In this document: positions 1 through 7,891 of the stretch, piece after piece | Layout: each line of letters begins with the position of its first letter | Position numbering within the stretch: the first letter of the stretch is position 1 | Assembly (NCBI GenBank): GCA_035544515.1 | Contig: DATKEG010000047.1 | Location: forward strand, 1 to 50,741 | Origin: DATKEG01 sp035544515 | GTDB lineage: Bacteria; Acidobacteriota; Vicinamibacteria; Fen-336 | Length of the DNA stretch: 50,741 bases | Direction: 5' to 3' | Notes under the pieces: generated by a model | Database searches by the model: none | What the model was told of the DNA's origin: nothing | What the model saw: only the letters and a program-made list of their open reading frames with translations | Made by a program: the position numbers and the translations under genes

Positions 1-2
1 CC

Positions 3-278
3 TACCGCACGCTCTTCACCCTGGTGCTGGGCCTCGCGCTCGGGTTCCTGCGCGTGCGCACGGGCTCGCTCGCGGCCTGCGTCGTGGCGCACGCCGTGCT
101 CAACGCGCTGACCTTCGCGGTGGTGCCCTTTGCCGACGATCCGTCGCAGGGGTTGCCCGACCCGCGTCCCGCGCTCGGCCTGGGCCTGCTGCTCGCGGGC
201 TCGGCCGCCAGCTGGATCGTGCTGCGCCAACTCCCGTCTTTGACTCCCCCCACCGCGCCCCCTAGACTCGGCACATGA
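3..278 (+). CDS. CPBP family intramembrane metalloprotease, C-terminal end (partial)
   Basis: Only the last 91 residues are in the window; the start lies upstream of base 1. The fragment is hydrophobic with two membrane segments. It contains VVAHAVLNAL, which fits the last conserved His-x3-Asn motif of the CPBP (CAAX protease and bacteriocin-processing, Abi) family. The His and Asn would be part of the intramembrane metal site. The C-terminal tail after the last membrane helix is short and Pro-rich. The stop overlaps the start of the next gene (ATGA at 275), but a good promoter for that gene lies inside the end of this one, so the two may not be co-transcribed. The family call rests on one motif plus the hydrophobic pattern. 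Confidence 0.6.
   Translation, partial: YRTLFTLVLGLALGFLRVRTGSLAACVVAHAVLNALTFAVVPFADDPSQGLPDPRPALGLGLLLAGSAASWIVLRQLPSLTPPTAPPRLGT
240..268 (+). promoter_or_regulatory. sigma-70-type promoter of the subtilase gene, predicted leaderless
   Basis: A -35 box TTGACT (240-245, 5/6 to consensus), a spacer of exactly 17 bp and a -10 box TAGACT (263-268, 4/6). The -10 box ends six bases before the ATG at 275, so transcription should begin on or next to the start codon. The promoter lies within the 3' end of the preceding CPBP gene. This is sequence matching only. Confidence 0.55.
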
Positions 279-1627
279 CTCGAAGGGGCCTCTTCCTTGC
301 CGCGGCCGCGCTGGCCGCGCTGTCGCTGTCGCCGGACCCGACGCGCGGGGCGGGCGTGCTGCGCGTGGCCGCCCTCGAGCGCGCGCCGCTCCCCGGCGCG
401 GCGTGGGCCCGGCCGGACGAGGTGGTCGTGGCCCTCACCGACACCGCCGACGACGACGACGCCGCGCGCGTGATGTGGGAAGCCGGCGGGGCGCGCGCGC
501 AGCGCAGCGCGTACGGTCCGCGCTTCCGCCTCACGCTCGACGCGGGCTTCACGGTGGAGGAGGCGATGCGCCGGCTGCGGCAGATGCCGGAGGTCGCCTA
601 CGTCGAGCCCAACTACATCGCCCGCGCCTCGCAGACGCGGCCGGGGCACTTCGCGCCGAACGACGAGTTCTACCGCTTCCAGTGGAACATGAAGATGCTC
701 GACGCGGAGAGGATCTGGGGCATCCAGAAGGGTGACCGGTCGGTGGCGGTGGCCGTGCTGGACACCGGCGTCGCCTACGAGAACTTCGGCCCGTTCCGCA
801 AGGCGCCCGACTGGGGCGACACGGTCTTCCTGCCCGGGTTCGACTTCGTCAACCGGGACAGCCACCCCAACGACGACGACGGCCACGGTACGCACGTGGC
901 GTCCACCATCGCGGAGGCGGCCGACAACGTGGAGGGCGTGGCCGGACTGGCCTTCGAGTGCGCGATCATGCCGGTGAAGGTGCTCGACGCCGCGGGAGAG
1001 GGGTCGTTCTTCGACATCGCCGAGGGCGTCGACTACGCGGTCAACTTCACGCAGGGCGGCGAAAGGCCGGTCAAGGTCATCAACCTGAGCCTGGGCGGGC
1101 CGGGCGAGAGCCGCACGCTGCGCGAGGCCATCGACCGCGCGGTGGCCGCCGGCATCACGGTGGTGGCGGCCTCGGGCAACGAGAACTCGTCCTCGGTCGA
1201 GTTCCCGGCCTCCCTGCCCTCGGTCATCGGCGTGGGCGCGGTGGACCAGCGCAAGGTGCGCGCGCGGTACTCGAACTACGGCAGCGCGCTCGACCTGGTC
1301 GCGCCGGGCGGCGACGTGCGGCGCGACGACGACCGTGACGGCTTCCCGGACGGGGTGGCACAGCAGACCCTCGATCCGGACGCGGTGGCGGCGGGCCGCT
1401 ACGGCGCCTTCGGCTACTTCCTCTTCAACGGTACGAGCATGGCCGCGCCCCACGTCTCCGCGGCTGCGGCCCTGCTGTACAGCCAGGGCATCACCAGCCC
1501 GGCGGCGATCCAGCGGGCACTGGAGCAGACGGCGGAGGACCTCGGCCCCCCCGGCCGCGACGACCAATACGGCCACGGTCTCATCCGGCCGGTCGAGGCG
1601 CTGAGGGGTCTCGGCCTGAACCGGTAG
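275..1627 (+). CDS. secreted subtilisin-like serine protease (peptidase S8)
   Basis: A 450-residue exported protease of the S8 family. A Sec signal peptide covers about residues 1-26. Residues about 45-120 look like a propeptide of the inhibitor I9 or fervidolysin type (ending EVAYVEPNYIA). The catalytic triad is complete: Asp163 in AVLDTGVA, His204 in DDGHGTHVAS and Ser388 in NGTSMAAPHVSAAAAL. The oxyanion Asn region VVAASGNENSS is also present near residue 302. Length and domain order are normal for a single-domain secreted subtilase; no PPC or Fn3 domain follows. ATG 275 is chosen because it gives the signal peptide and sits correctly behind the predicted promoter. The substrate is unknown; general extracellular or periplasmic proteolysis is likely. 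Confidence 0.93.
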   Translation: MTRRGLFLAAAALAALSLSPDPTRGAGVLRVAALERAPLPGAAWARPDEVVVALTDTADDDDAARVMWEAGGARAQRSAYGPRFRLTLDAGFTVEEAMRRLRQMPEVAYVEPNYIARASQTRPGHFAPNDEFYRFQWNMKMLDAERIWGIQKGDRSVAVAVLDTGVAYENFGPFRKAPDWGDTVFLPGFDFVNRDSHPNDDDGHGTHVASTIAEAADNVEGVAGLAFECAIMPVKVLDAAGEGSFFDIAEGVDYAVNFTQGGERPVKVINLSLGGPGESRTLREAIDRAVAAGITVVAASGNENSSSVEFPASLPSVIGVGAVDQRKVRARYSNYGSALDLVAPGGDVRRDDDRDGFPDGVAQQTLDPDAVAAGRYGAFGYFLFNGTSMAAPHVSAAAALLYSQGITSPAAIQRALEQTAEDLGPPGRDDQYGHGLIRPVEALRGLGLNR

Positions 1628-1638
1628 TCGGCCGGCGG

Positions 1639-2190
1639 CTACCCTGGCCCCTGGATCTTCCGGAGGGCTTCCTCGGCCGACCCGCGCAGGAAGTCCACCT
1701 TCGCGGCCGCCACGAGCGCCGGGATCGCGGAGCGCGCGGGGGGCCCCACCGCGCCGAGGGCCTTGCACGACCACAGCCGCACGTTCGCATCCGCGTCCGT
1801 GAGCGCCTGGACGAGCGCGGGGACGGCCGGAGCCGCCTGCCGCCCGGCGCTCTCGAGGGCCATGGCCACGGAGAGCCGCACTTCCGCGTCGGGGTCACGC
1901 AGCGCGTCGGCGAGGCTGGGCACGGCCGCGCCCATGCGGGTGCCCAGGCCCCACAGCGTGGAGGCGGCCGCCCGCCGCACGCGGGGCTCCGCGTCCCTGA
2001 GCAGGGCCGCCACCGCCGGCACCGCGGGCTCCCCGATGTCGATCAGCGCCCGGGCGGCCGACCCGCTCGCTTCCGCGTCGGGGCTCCTGAGCTTCTCCAC
2101 GAACTCCGCGATGCGGTCTTCCGGCTTCTTCCGGCAGCCCGCGGACGCGGCCACGGCGAACGCCATCAGGACGGCGGCAGCTCTTCTCAT
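1639..2190 (-). CDS. HEAT-repeat lipoprotein
   Basis: A 183-residue protein with a lipoprotein signal: a positively charged start, a hydrophobic stretch, then ASAGC with Cys at about residue 19. The rest is helical HEAT or PBS-lyase-type repeats. About four units carry the spaced motif of Asp, Arg and Ala residues, for example DAEPRVRRAAASTLWGLG, DPDAEVRLSVAMALESAG and DADANVRLWSCKALGAVG. Such repeats are protein-interaction scaffolds; nothing here indicates catalysis. The reading frame stays open far upstream, but ATG 2190 is chosen because it begins the lipoprotein signal. The gene converges on the subtilase with 11 bp between stops and diverges from the acetyltransferase with only 36 bp between starts. 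Confidence 0.85.
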   Translation of the reverse strand: MRRAAAVLMAFAVAASAGCRKKPEDRIAEFVEKLRSPDAEASGSAARALIDIGEPAVPAVAALLRDAEPRVRRAAASTLWGLGTRMGAAVPSLADALRDPDAEVRLSVAMALESAGRQAAPAVPALVQALTDADANVRLWSCKALGAVGPPARSAIPALVAAAKVDFLRGSAEEALRKIQGPG

Positions 2191-2214
2191 GCGCCCTCCC
2201 TGCGGCCCCGATTG

Positions 2215-2226
2215 TAGACTGGCCGC
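2215..2226 (+). promoter_or_regulatory. -10 box directly upstream of GNAT gene (possible leaderless start)
   Basis: TAGACT at 2215-2220 is followed by exactly six bases and the ATG at 2227. It is the same hexamer at the same distance as in front of the subtilase gene. No good -35 box lies 16-18 bp upstream, so the call rests on the shared -10 and its spacing. Confidence 0.35.
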
Positions 2227-2946
2227 ATGCCGGTCCCTACGCCGGAGCTGGCCCTTCGCCTGCCCGACCTGCCGAGGCTGGTGGAGACGCGCGCCATGCT
2301 CCTGTCGGGCGCGTGCGAGGTGGTCGGAGACACCGCGCGCGGCGATTACGTGGTGCGCAGCCTCGAGAACCCGCTCGCGGCGATCGTGGGCCGGCCGGCG
2401 GCAGCGGCGGTACGCGAGGCGGCCGCCAGGGGCGGACCCGTGGAACTCCTCTGCGGCGAGGATGCAGTCGAGGGGACCGTGGCGGCGCTTCCCGGGTGGT
2501 GCGCGAGTCCGGCCGCGGTCCACGTGCTCGAGACGCAAAGCCCGGCCCTCGCCCGGGCGGCGGCCGACGTGCGGCTCGTCGGCGCCGAGGAGCCTCTCTT
2601 TCTCTCTCACCTGCCGGGGCCCCTGCGTCAGGAGCTTGCGGCCGCCCGGCGCCGATCGCCGTTCGCCGTCGCCTTCGACCACGACCGGGCGGTCTCGTTC
2701 GCCTACGCGCCCTGGCAGACGGAAGCGCTCTTCGACATGTCGATCGACACCCTCGACGGTCACCGGCGGCGCGGCCTGGGCGCCGCCACCGCCGGGCTGC
2801 TGATCCAGCACGTGCTCGCGCTGGGCAAGCGGCCCGTGTGGGGGGCCCTGGAAGACAACGTCGCGTCCCTGCGCCTGGCCGCGCGCCTCGGGTTCGTGCC
2901 GGTGGACCGGATCTTTGTGCTCTCCCACGAGGAGGATGCCGAATGA
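2227..2946 (+). CDS. GNAT family N-acetyltransferase
   Basis: A 239-residue cytoplasmic protein. The C-terminal third has the GNAT fold signature: the acetyl-CoA pyrophosphate-binding motif A in HRRRGLGAATAGLLIQHV and motif B in DNVASLRLAARLGFVPV. The N-terminal about 130 residues are less typical and resemble the divergent N-lobe of two-domain or FR47-like GNAT proteins. The acceptor substrate cannot be predicted. The stop codon overlaps the start of the next gene (ATGA), so the two are probably translationally coupled. No signal peptide is seen. Confidence 0.8.
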   Translation: MPVPTPELALRLPDLPRLVETRAMLLSGACEVVGDTARGDYVVRSLENPLAAIVGRPAAAAVREAAARGGPVELLCGEDAVEGTVAALPGWCASPAAVHVLETQSPALARAAADVRLVGAEEPLFLSHLPGPLRQELAAARRRSPFAVAFDHDRAVSFAYAPWQTEALFDMSIDTLDGHRRRGLGAATAGLLIQHVLALGKRPVWGALEDNVASLRLAARLGFVPVDRIFVLSHEEDAE

Positions 2947-3356
2947 GGAACGTGACCCTGCGGGCCATCATGGCCGTGAGCGTGGCGGGGGCGGCCTGCG
3001 CCAAGGGCGAGCAATCGCCGCCGAGCCCGCCCGTGGATTCCGTCGCCGCCACCCCGAGCCCTACGCCCCCACCCACGCCCACGTCGACGGAGGCGACGGT
3101 GGAGGCGGAGGCACCGGCAGCGGCGAAGCCACCAGAGGGCCGCCTGTCCGCGTCACCCGAAGCCGAGGCAGCGTGCGTCGACCGGTGGCTCGCCGCGCGT
3201 GGCCTGGACCCCTACGGACACCCGCGCGGGACGATGTATACCGGCGGCACGCCGCTGTTCGACGAGCGCACCGGCGAGCGCGTGGACCGGCTGCAGTACG
3301 TCTACAAACGCCAGCCCCTGGCCCGCGCGGCCTGCCGGCCGACCGCGGTGCACTGA
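2943..3356 (+). CDS. small putative lipoprotein of unknown function
   Basis: A 137-residue protein with an N-terminal signal ending at GAAC (lipobox-like, Cys near residue 19). A low-complexity linker rich in Pro, Thr, Ser, Ala and Glu covers about residues 25-75. The compact C-terminal part of about 60 residues contains two Cys (EAACVDRWL and ARAACRP) that could form a disulfide, and a GTPLFDERTGERVDRLQYVY segment. I do not recognise the domain. It overlaps the GNAT gene by four bases. The architecture (lipid anchor, flexible linker, small folded head) suggests a surface or periplasmic protein held away from the membrane. Confidence 0.7.
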   Translation: MRNVTLRAIMAVSVAGAACAKGEQSPPSPPVDSVAATPSPTPPPTPTSTEATVEAEAPAAAKPPEGRLSASPEAEAACVDRWLAARGLDPYGHPRGTMYTGGTPLFDERTGERVDRLQYVYKRQPLARAACRPTAVH

Positions 3357-3475
3357 GCGGCGACGGCACCAGGGATCATGATCCGGGTGGAGCGCCCCGC
3401 CGTCTGCCGGGCGGAGCAACTGGAAAGAAGACGATGTCCCCTCTCAAGGTATGATCGGCTACGGATGGAGCACGA

Positions 3476-4135
3476 TTGAGCGACCGCCGCCGCCTCCGCG
3501 GCCGGAGCGCGACCCTCCTGGCGGCGGTGATCCTGGCCCCGCTCGGCGCCGCGCGCGCGGGGGCGGGCGAGCTGGGCCTCTCGGCCGACAGCGGCTACTT
3601 CCACCTGACGAACTCGCGACAGTCCGCGCAGGCGGTCTTCGGCGGCGCGGGCGGCTTCACCGGCGGCGGCGCGCTCCGGTACGGGTTCGGCAGCGGGTTC
3701 TTCGTGGCCGCGGGCGCACGGTACTTCGAGCGCACGGGCGAGCGCGTGTTCGTCGCCGAGGCGGGAAGCCCCGTGTTCCGCCTCGGCCATCCGCTGAAGG
3801 TCCGCATGATCCCCATGTACGCGCTCGTGGGCTACCGGTTCGAGCGCCGCCGCGGGGTCCCGCTCGTGCCCTACGTCGGCCTCGGCGGCGGAGCGACCAG
3901 CTACCACGAGGAGAGCGAGATCGGGGGGCTGACGGAGGGCGTCCTCGACCAGACCAAGGGCGCCGGTTACGGCGTCCTGGGCCTCGACTACGGCCGCGGC
4001 GCCGTGCGGTTCGGCATCGAGATGACGTACTCGATCGTGCCTGACTCGGCGGGGCTCGGCGGCGTCTCGAGCGTCTACGGCGAGGACGACCTCGGCGGCT
4101 TCACCGTGGTGGGCAAGCTGACGTTCGTGCCCTGA
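3476..4135 (+). CDS. outer-membrane beta-barrel protein, small
   Basis: A 219-residue protein read from TTG 3476. The in-frame signal peptide is MSDRRRLRGRSATLLAAVIL with cleavage after ARAGA. The rest alternates polar and aromatic or hydrophobic residues in about eight predicted strands (for example GGALRYGFGSGFFVAAGARYF and MIPMYALVGYRFERR) and ends GGFTVVGKLTFVP, as small OmpW or OprF-type barrels do. No in-frame ATG exists near the start. The preceding 119-bp gap has a GGAG at about 3466, a TATGAT at 3450-3455 and a 12-bp palindrome GGATCATGATCC (3373-3384), but no clear -35. Ligand or function is unknown. It converges on era with only six bases between stops. Confidence 0.72.
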   Translation: MSDRRRLRGRSATLLAAVILAPLGAARAGAGELGLSADSGYFHLTNSRQSAQAVFGGAGGFTGGGALRYGFGSGFFVAAGARYFERTGERVFVAEAGSPVFRLGHPLKVRMIPMYALVGYRFERRRGVPLVPYVGLGGGATSYHEESEIGGLTEGVLDQTKGAGYGVLGLDYGRGAVRFGIEMTYSIVPDSAGLGGVSSVYGEDDLGGFTVVGKLTFVP

Positions 4136-4141
4136 CCCCGG

Positions 4142-5059
4142 TCACGGGGACCGCTTCCCGAGCCCCATCTCCTCGAGGACGCCCGGGTCTTCCCGCCAGC
4201 GCTCGCGCACCTTCACGAAGAGGCCCAGGTACACCCGGGTCCCGAGGAAGCCCTCGATCTCGCGGCGCGCGGCCGTGCCGATGGACTTGAGCATGGCCCC
4301 GCCCTTGCCGATCAGGATCGCCTTCTGGGTGGCTCGCTCCGCCAGGATGGAGGCCTCGATGCGCACCACGGGCTCGCCTTCCTTGAACGAGTCGATGACC
4401 ACGCCCGTGGAGTAGGGGATCTCCTCGCGCGTCTGGCCCAGGATCTGCTCGCGGATCATCTCCGCCACGAAGAACCGCTCCGGCTGGTCGGTGAGGAACT
4501 CCTCGGGATAGAGGCGCTCCCCCGCGGGCAGGTTGGCCACGATCCGGCGCGCGAGCAGGTCCACGTTCTCGCCGGTGCGAGCGGACAGGGGCACGATCTC
4601 CACGAAGTCCAGGAACTGGCGGTACTGCTCGATGGCGGGCAGGATCCGCGGCCGCGGGGCGGTGTCGATCTTGTTGATGACGAGCATGACCGGCTTGCGC
4701 GACTTGCGCAGGGTCTCGCGAACGTAGCGCTCCCCCGGACCGTAGCCCTCGCCGATGTCGATCACCCACGACACCAGGTCCACCTGCTCGAGGCTCCTCA
4801 CCGCGGTCTCCACCATCCGCTCGTTCATGCGGTGCTGGGGCTTGTGGATGCCCGGGGTGTCGAAGAGCACGATCTGCCCGTCCGGACGGTTCACCACGGC
4901 CAGGATGCGGTTGCGGGTGGTCTGCGGCTTGTCGGAGACGATCGCGACCTTCTGGCCGACGAGGGCGTTGACGAGCGTGGACTTGCCGACGTTGGGCCGG
5001 CCGATCACGGCCACGAACCCGGCGCGGAAGGGCGGCGCGGAGGTGGCTTCCCCGCTCAC
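4142..5059 (-). CDS. era: GTPase Era
   Basis: A 305-residue essential GTPase that binds 16S rRNA during 30S maturation. The N-terminal GTPase domain carries G1 GRPNVGKST (residues 20-28), G3 DTPGIH and G4 NKID. The C-terminal KH domain includes ILIGKGGAMLKSIG for RNA binding. Length is typical. It is the last gene of a phoH-ybeY-corC-era operon, whose members all belong to ribosome and RNA quality control; it begins with GTG 5059 and overlaps the upstream stop (GTGA). Confidence 0.97.
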   Translation of the reverse strand: MSGEATSAPPFRAGFVAVIGRPNVGKSTLVNALVGQKVAIVSDKPQTTRNRILAVVNRPDGQIVLFDTPGIHKPQHRMNERMVETAVRSLEQVDLVSWVIDIGEGYGPGERYVRETLRKSRKPVMLVINKIDTAPRPRILPAIEQYRQFLDFVEIVPLSARTGENVDLLARRIVANLPAGERLYPEEFLTDQPERFFVAEMIREQILGQTREEIPYSTGVVIDSFKEGEPVVRIEASILAERATQKAILIGKGGAMLKSIGTAARREIEGFLGTRVYLGLFVKVRERWREDPGVLEEMGLGKRSP

Positions 5060-6276
5060 GACACCTCGGCGGGCTTGCGCCGGAAGCGCACCCGGTTCAC
5101 CCGCTTGCGCTCGGCGTCCACCACCTCGACGGTGAAGCCCTTGTAGTCGAGCGACTCGCCCGGCCGGGGCACGCGTCCGAACGCGGTCGTGACCAGCCCG
5201 CCCACCGTGCCCACGTCCTCCCCGTTGGCCAGACGCGCCTCCAGCGCCTGCTCGAGCCGTTCGATGTTCACCCGTCCGGCCACGAGCAGGCTGCCATCTC
5301 CTTCCACCGCGATGGGCTCGGTCTCGGCGTCGTATTCGTCCTTGATCTCACCCACCAGCTCTTCGACGATGTCCTCCATCGAGCACAGTCCGGCCGTCCC
5401 CCCGTATTCGTCGACGACCACCGCGAAGGTGCTGCGCCGCTCCTGCAGCTCCTTGAGGAGGTCGGCGATCCTCTTGGTCTCGGGCACCAGGAAGGCGGGC
5501 CTGACCAGCGGGCGGAGGGAGTCCGAGTCCGGACCCTCCTGCTCGACCAGGTCGCGCACGCTGACCACACCCACGATGTCGTCCAGGTTCTCGCCGTAGA
5601 CGGGGATGCGGCTGTATTTGGTCTCGCGCATCAGCCGCCGCAGGTCGCCCAGCGTGCCCGACGCCGCCACGGCCACCACGTCGGGCCGGGGCGTCATCAC
5701 GTCGCGCACCACCATCATCGAGAACCGGGCCACGGCGTCCATGAGCCGTCCCTCGTTCGCCTCGTGCACGGCCGCCGGCGGCACCTCCGCGGGCGCCTCC
5801 GAGCGCTCTTCGGCCTCCGCCGGGGCCACGTCGTCCGGCGCCGCGCGCTTGCGCAGGACGCGCACGAGCGGACCCAGGGCGCGGGCATAGGCGTGGAAGT
5901 AGGGCAGGAGCACCATCAGCGATCGCTCCGGGTTCCGCCGGACGAGCGCGTAGGGCAGGGTCAGGCGGAACACGAGCAGGTAGAGCACCATGGCCGCGAA
6001 GGCGATCGGCATCGCCCAGTGCCCCACGAGGTGGTAGAAGATGTCGGCCACGACCACGGTCATGGCCAGGTGCATGGTGTACGTGCCCATGTGTATGGGC
6101 ATGAGCAGCGTGGGCGCGTCGTCGAGGTACCGGTTCACCAGCTCGGCGCGGGGGTTCTGCAGGGCGACGTGGGCGAGGCGGCGGCGCTTCACCAGGTAGA
6201 ACCCCGCTTCCACCGCGGCCAGGGTGATGGAGGCCGCGGCCAGCACCACGAGCAGTAGGACCTTGAGCAGGATCAC
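5056..6276 (-). CDS. hemolysin C/CorC (CNNM-CBS) family membrane protein
   Basis: A 406-residue protein of the CNNM/CorC group, which is linked to Mg/Co efflux in other bacteria. The N-terminal part has about three to four hydrophobic segments (residues 1-25, 60-85, 95-120) of a DUF21/CNNM-like domain. A variable acidic linker follows, then paired CBS domains (VRDVMTPRPDVVAVAASGTL, TKYSRIPVYGENLDDIVGVV and ERRSTFAVVVDEYGGTAGLC). A C-terminal CorC_HlyC transporter-associated domain ends near MRRKPAEVS-like basic residues. Start is GTG 6276, overlapping the ybeY stop by four bases. Neighbour ybeY and downstream era match the ybeZ-ybeY-ybeX order, in which the CorC homologue sits beside YbeY. 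Ion specificity cannot be read from the sequence. Confidence 0.9.
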   Translation of the reverse strand: MILLKVLLLVVLAAASITLAAVEAGFYLVKRRRLAHVALQNPRAELVNRYLDDAPTLLMPIHMGTYTMHLAMTVVVADIFYHLVGHWAMPIAFAAMVLYLLVFRLTLPYALVRRNPERSLMVLLPYFHAYARALGPLVRVLRKRAAPDDVAPAEAEERSEAPAEVPPAAVHEANEGRLMDAVARFSMMVVRDVMTPRPDVVAVAASGTLGDLRRLMRETKYSRIPVYGENLDDIVGVVSVRDLVEQEGPDSDSLRPLVRPAFLVPETKRIADLLKELQERRSTFAVVVDEYGGTAGLCSMEDIVEELVGEIKDEYDAETEPIAVEGDGSLLVAGRVNIERLEQALEARLANGEDVGTVGGLVTTAFGRVPRPGESLDYKGFTVEVVDAERKRVNRVRFRRKPAEVS

Positions 6277-6671
6277 CGCAGCCGCCTCCGCAAGCGGCGC
6301 TCGAGCCGGTCCATGGTGCCGTCGTCCGTCTCGTGGTCGTAGCCGAGCACGTGCAGGAACCCGTGCAGGGCCAACACGTCGAGCTCCTGTCCGAGCGTGC
6401 GGCCCAGCGCGCGGGCGTTCCTGGCGGCGGTCTCCACGCTGATCACGATGTCACCCAGCTCGCCCCGGCCGCCGCCGCCGGGAAACGACAGCACGTCGGT
6501 GGGACGGTCCTCTCCTCGGTAGCGGGCGTTGAGCGCGCGCACGGCCCGATCACCGGTCAGCACCAGCGAGACCTCTCCGTTCACCGACAGCGCCCGGGCG
6601 GCCGCCACCAGCACTCTCCGCAACCGCCGCGGCCCCACCGGACGGCGCCTCTGGCGGTTGAGCAGCAGCAC
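6273..6671 (-). CDS. ybeY: endoribonuclease YbeY (rRNA maturation RNase)
   Basis: A 132-residue metalloprotein of the UPF0054 family, involved in 16S rRNA 3'-end maturation and 70S quality control. The zinc site is the intact three-His motif HGFLHVLGYDH near residues 105-115. The upstream conserved region RPTDVLSFPGG is also present. The protein is shorter than E. coli YbeY at both ends but contains the full core. Start GTG 6671 gives MLLLNRQRRR. It lies 32 bp after phoH and overlaps the CorC gene by four bases. Confidence 0.95.
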   Translation of the reverse strand: MLLLNRQRRRPVGPRRLRRVLVAAARALSVNGEVSLVLTGDRAVRALNARYRGEDRPTDVLSFPGGGGRGELGDIVISVETAARNARALGRTLGQELDVLALHGFLHVLGYDHETDDGTMDRLERRLRRRLR

Positions 6672-6703
6672 GTCGAGCCCCGCGGAGCGCGTCAGGCGCC
6701 CGC

Positions 6704-7657
6704 CTACTTGGCGGCCTGCGCCGCGCCGAACGCTTCGTAAGCCTTGATGACCGCCTGCACGAGCCGGTGCCGGACCACGTCCTTCTCGTCGAAGTACACG
6801 AACGAGATCCCCTTCACCCCGGCGAGCACCGAGATCGCCTCCACCAGGCCGGAGGTACGGCCCTGCGGAAGGTCGATCTGGGTGATGTCGCCGGTGATCA
6901 CGACCTTGGAGCCGAAGCCGATGCGCGTGAGGACCATCTTCATCTGCTCGGTCGTGGTGTTCTGGGCTTCGTCGATGATCACGAAGGCGTCGTTGAGCGT
7001 GCGCCCGCGCATGAAGGCGATGGGCGCCACCTCGATGGCGTTGCGCTCGAGCAGCCGCGAGACCTTCTCGTAGTCGAGCAGGTCGTAGAGCGCGTCGTAG
7101 AGCGGCCGCAGGTAGGGGTCCACCTTCTCCTGCAGGTCCCCGGGCAGGAAGCCGAGCTTCTCCCCCGCTTCCACCGCGGGCCGCGCGAGCACGATGCGCT
7201 GGACCTGCTTGTTGAGGAGGGCGCTAACTGCTTGAGCTACCGCCAGATACGTCTTCCCGGTCCCGGCCGGGCCTATCCCGAACACCATGTCGTGGGCGAC
7301 GATCTGCTCGAGGTATCCCCGCTGGTTCAGGCTCCGCGGCACGACCACCTTCTTCCCGCCGCGGACGGCCACGCCCATGAGGTAGTCCCGCAGGCGCACC
7401 CCCTCGTCCTGGAACAGGAGGTTGGCGGCCAGGCGGACGTCCCCCGGACCGACCGAGTACCCGTCCTTCATCAGGGCGGAGAGCTGGTCGAAGATCTGGG
7501 CGACCGTCTCCTCGCCCGGCTCGTTGCCTTCCACGAGCAGCTCGGACCCGCTGTTCTTGATGCGGACCTTGAGGTGGTCTTCCAGGAAGCGCAGGTTCTC
7601 GTCGTGGGTCCCGTAAAGCGCTTCCGCTCCCCTTTCGGGGACGGCAACACGTCTCAT
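6704..7657 (-). CDS. phoH: PhoH family ATPase
   Basis: A 317-residue PhoH/YbeZ-type protein. The N-terminal about 100 residues form a KH-like region typical of the long PhoH form (HLKVRIKNSGSELLVEGNE). The P-loop ATPase domain has Walker A FGIGPAGTGKTYLAVAQAV and Walker B AFVIIDEAQNTT followed by GFGSKVVITGD. It is the first gene of the phoH-ybeY-corC-era operon. Pairing with YbeY suggests an RNA helicase or RNase partner role, although the activity of bacterial PhoH is still debated. Start ATG 7657 is the first in frame. Confidence 0.95.
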   Translation of the reverse strand: MRRVAVPERGAEALYGTHDENLRFLEDHLKVRIKNSGSELLVEGNEPGEETVAQIFDQLSALMKDGYSVGPGDVRLAANLLFQDEGVRLRDYLMGVAVRGGKKVVVPRSLNQRGYLEQIVAHDMVFGIGPAGTGKTYLAVAQAVSALLNKQVQRIVLARPAVEAGEKLGFLPGDLQEKVDPYLRPLYDALYDLLDYEKVSRLLERNAIEVAPIAFMRGRTLNDAFVIIDEAQNTTTEQMKMVLTRIGFGSKVVITGDITQIDLPQGRTSGLVEAISVLAGVKGISFVYFDEKDVVRHRLVQAVIKAYEAFGAAQAAK

Positions 7658-7891
7658 GGGATCAGCAATAGAGAGCGGACGAAGAGGCGGCGGGCAGGCG
7701 GAATGCGACGCAAACGGCGGTCAGCATATCCGTGAGCTTAGCACAAAGCGTATCCGGGCGAAGGCCTATGACGCGGCCGTAAGTATCTGGTATGACAAGG
7801 CCAGGCCCTGTTTCGGCTCGGTCACGCCCCCCAGGTGGTCGCGGCGATGCTATCCTCCGGTCTCCAGCCGCTCCTGCCCCGGGAGGTTCCG
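7658..7891. other. divergent intergenic region between phoH and phosphatase gene
   Basis: 234 bp without a convincing gene. It must hold the promoters of two divergent units. On the plus strand TGCTATCCT at 7848-7856 resembles an extended -10, but no -35 fits. A Shine-Dalgarno GGGAGG lies at 7881-7886, six bases before the GTG at 7892. No strong minus-strand promoter stands out. The segment 7735-7800 is richer in A/T than the coding flanks. Confidence 0.4.

Noticed and set aside
2..1774. A 590-codon open frame on the minus strand opposite the subtilase gene
   Set aside because: It is Arg/His/Val/Glu-rich in the way antisense frames of high-GC genes are, lacks any motif, and lies opposite a gene with a complete catalytic triad.
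3373..3384. 12-bp palindrome GGATCATGATCC before the small beta-barrel gene
   Set aside because: Perfect but isolated, with no nearby promoter boxes at sensible distance and no second copy seen; kept only as a remark.
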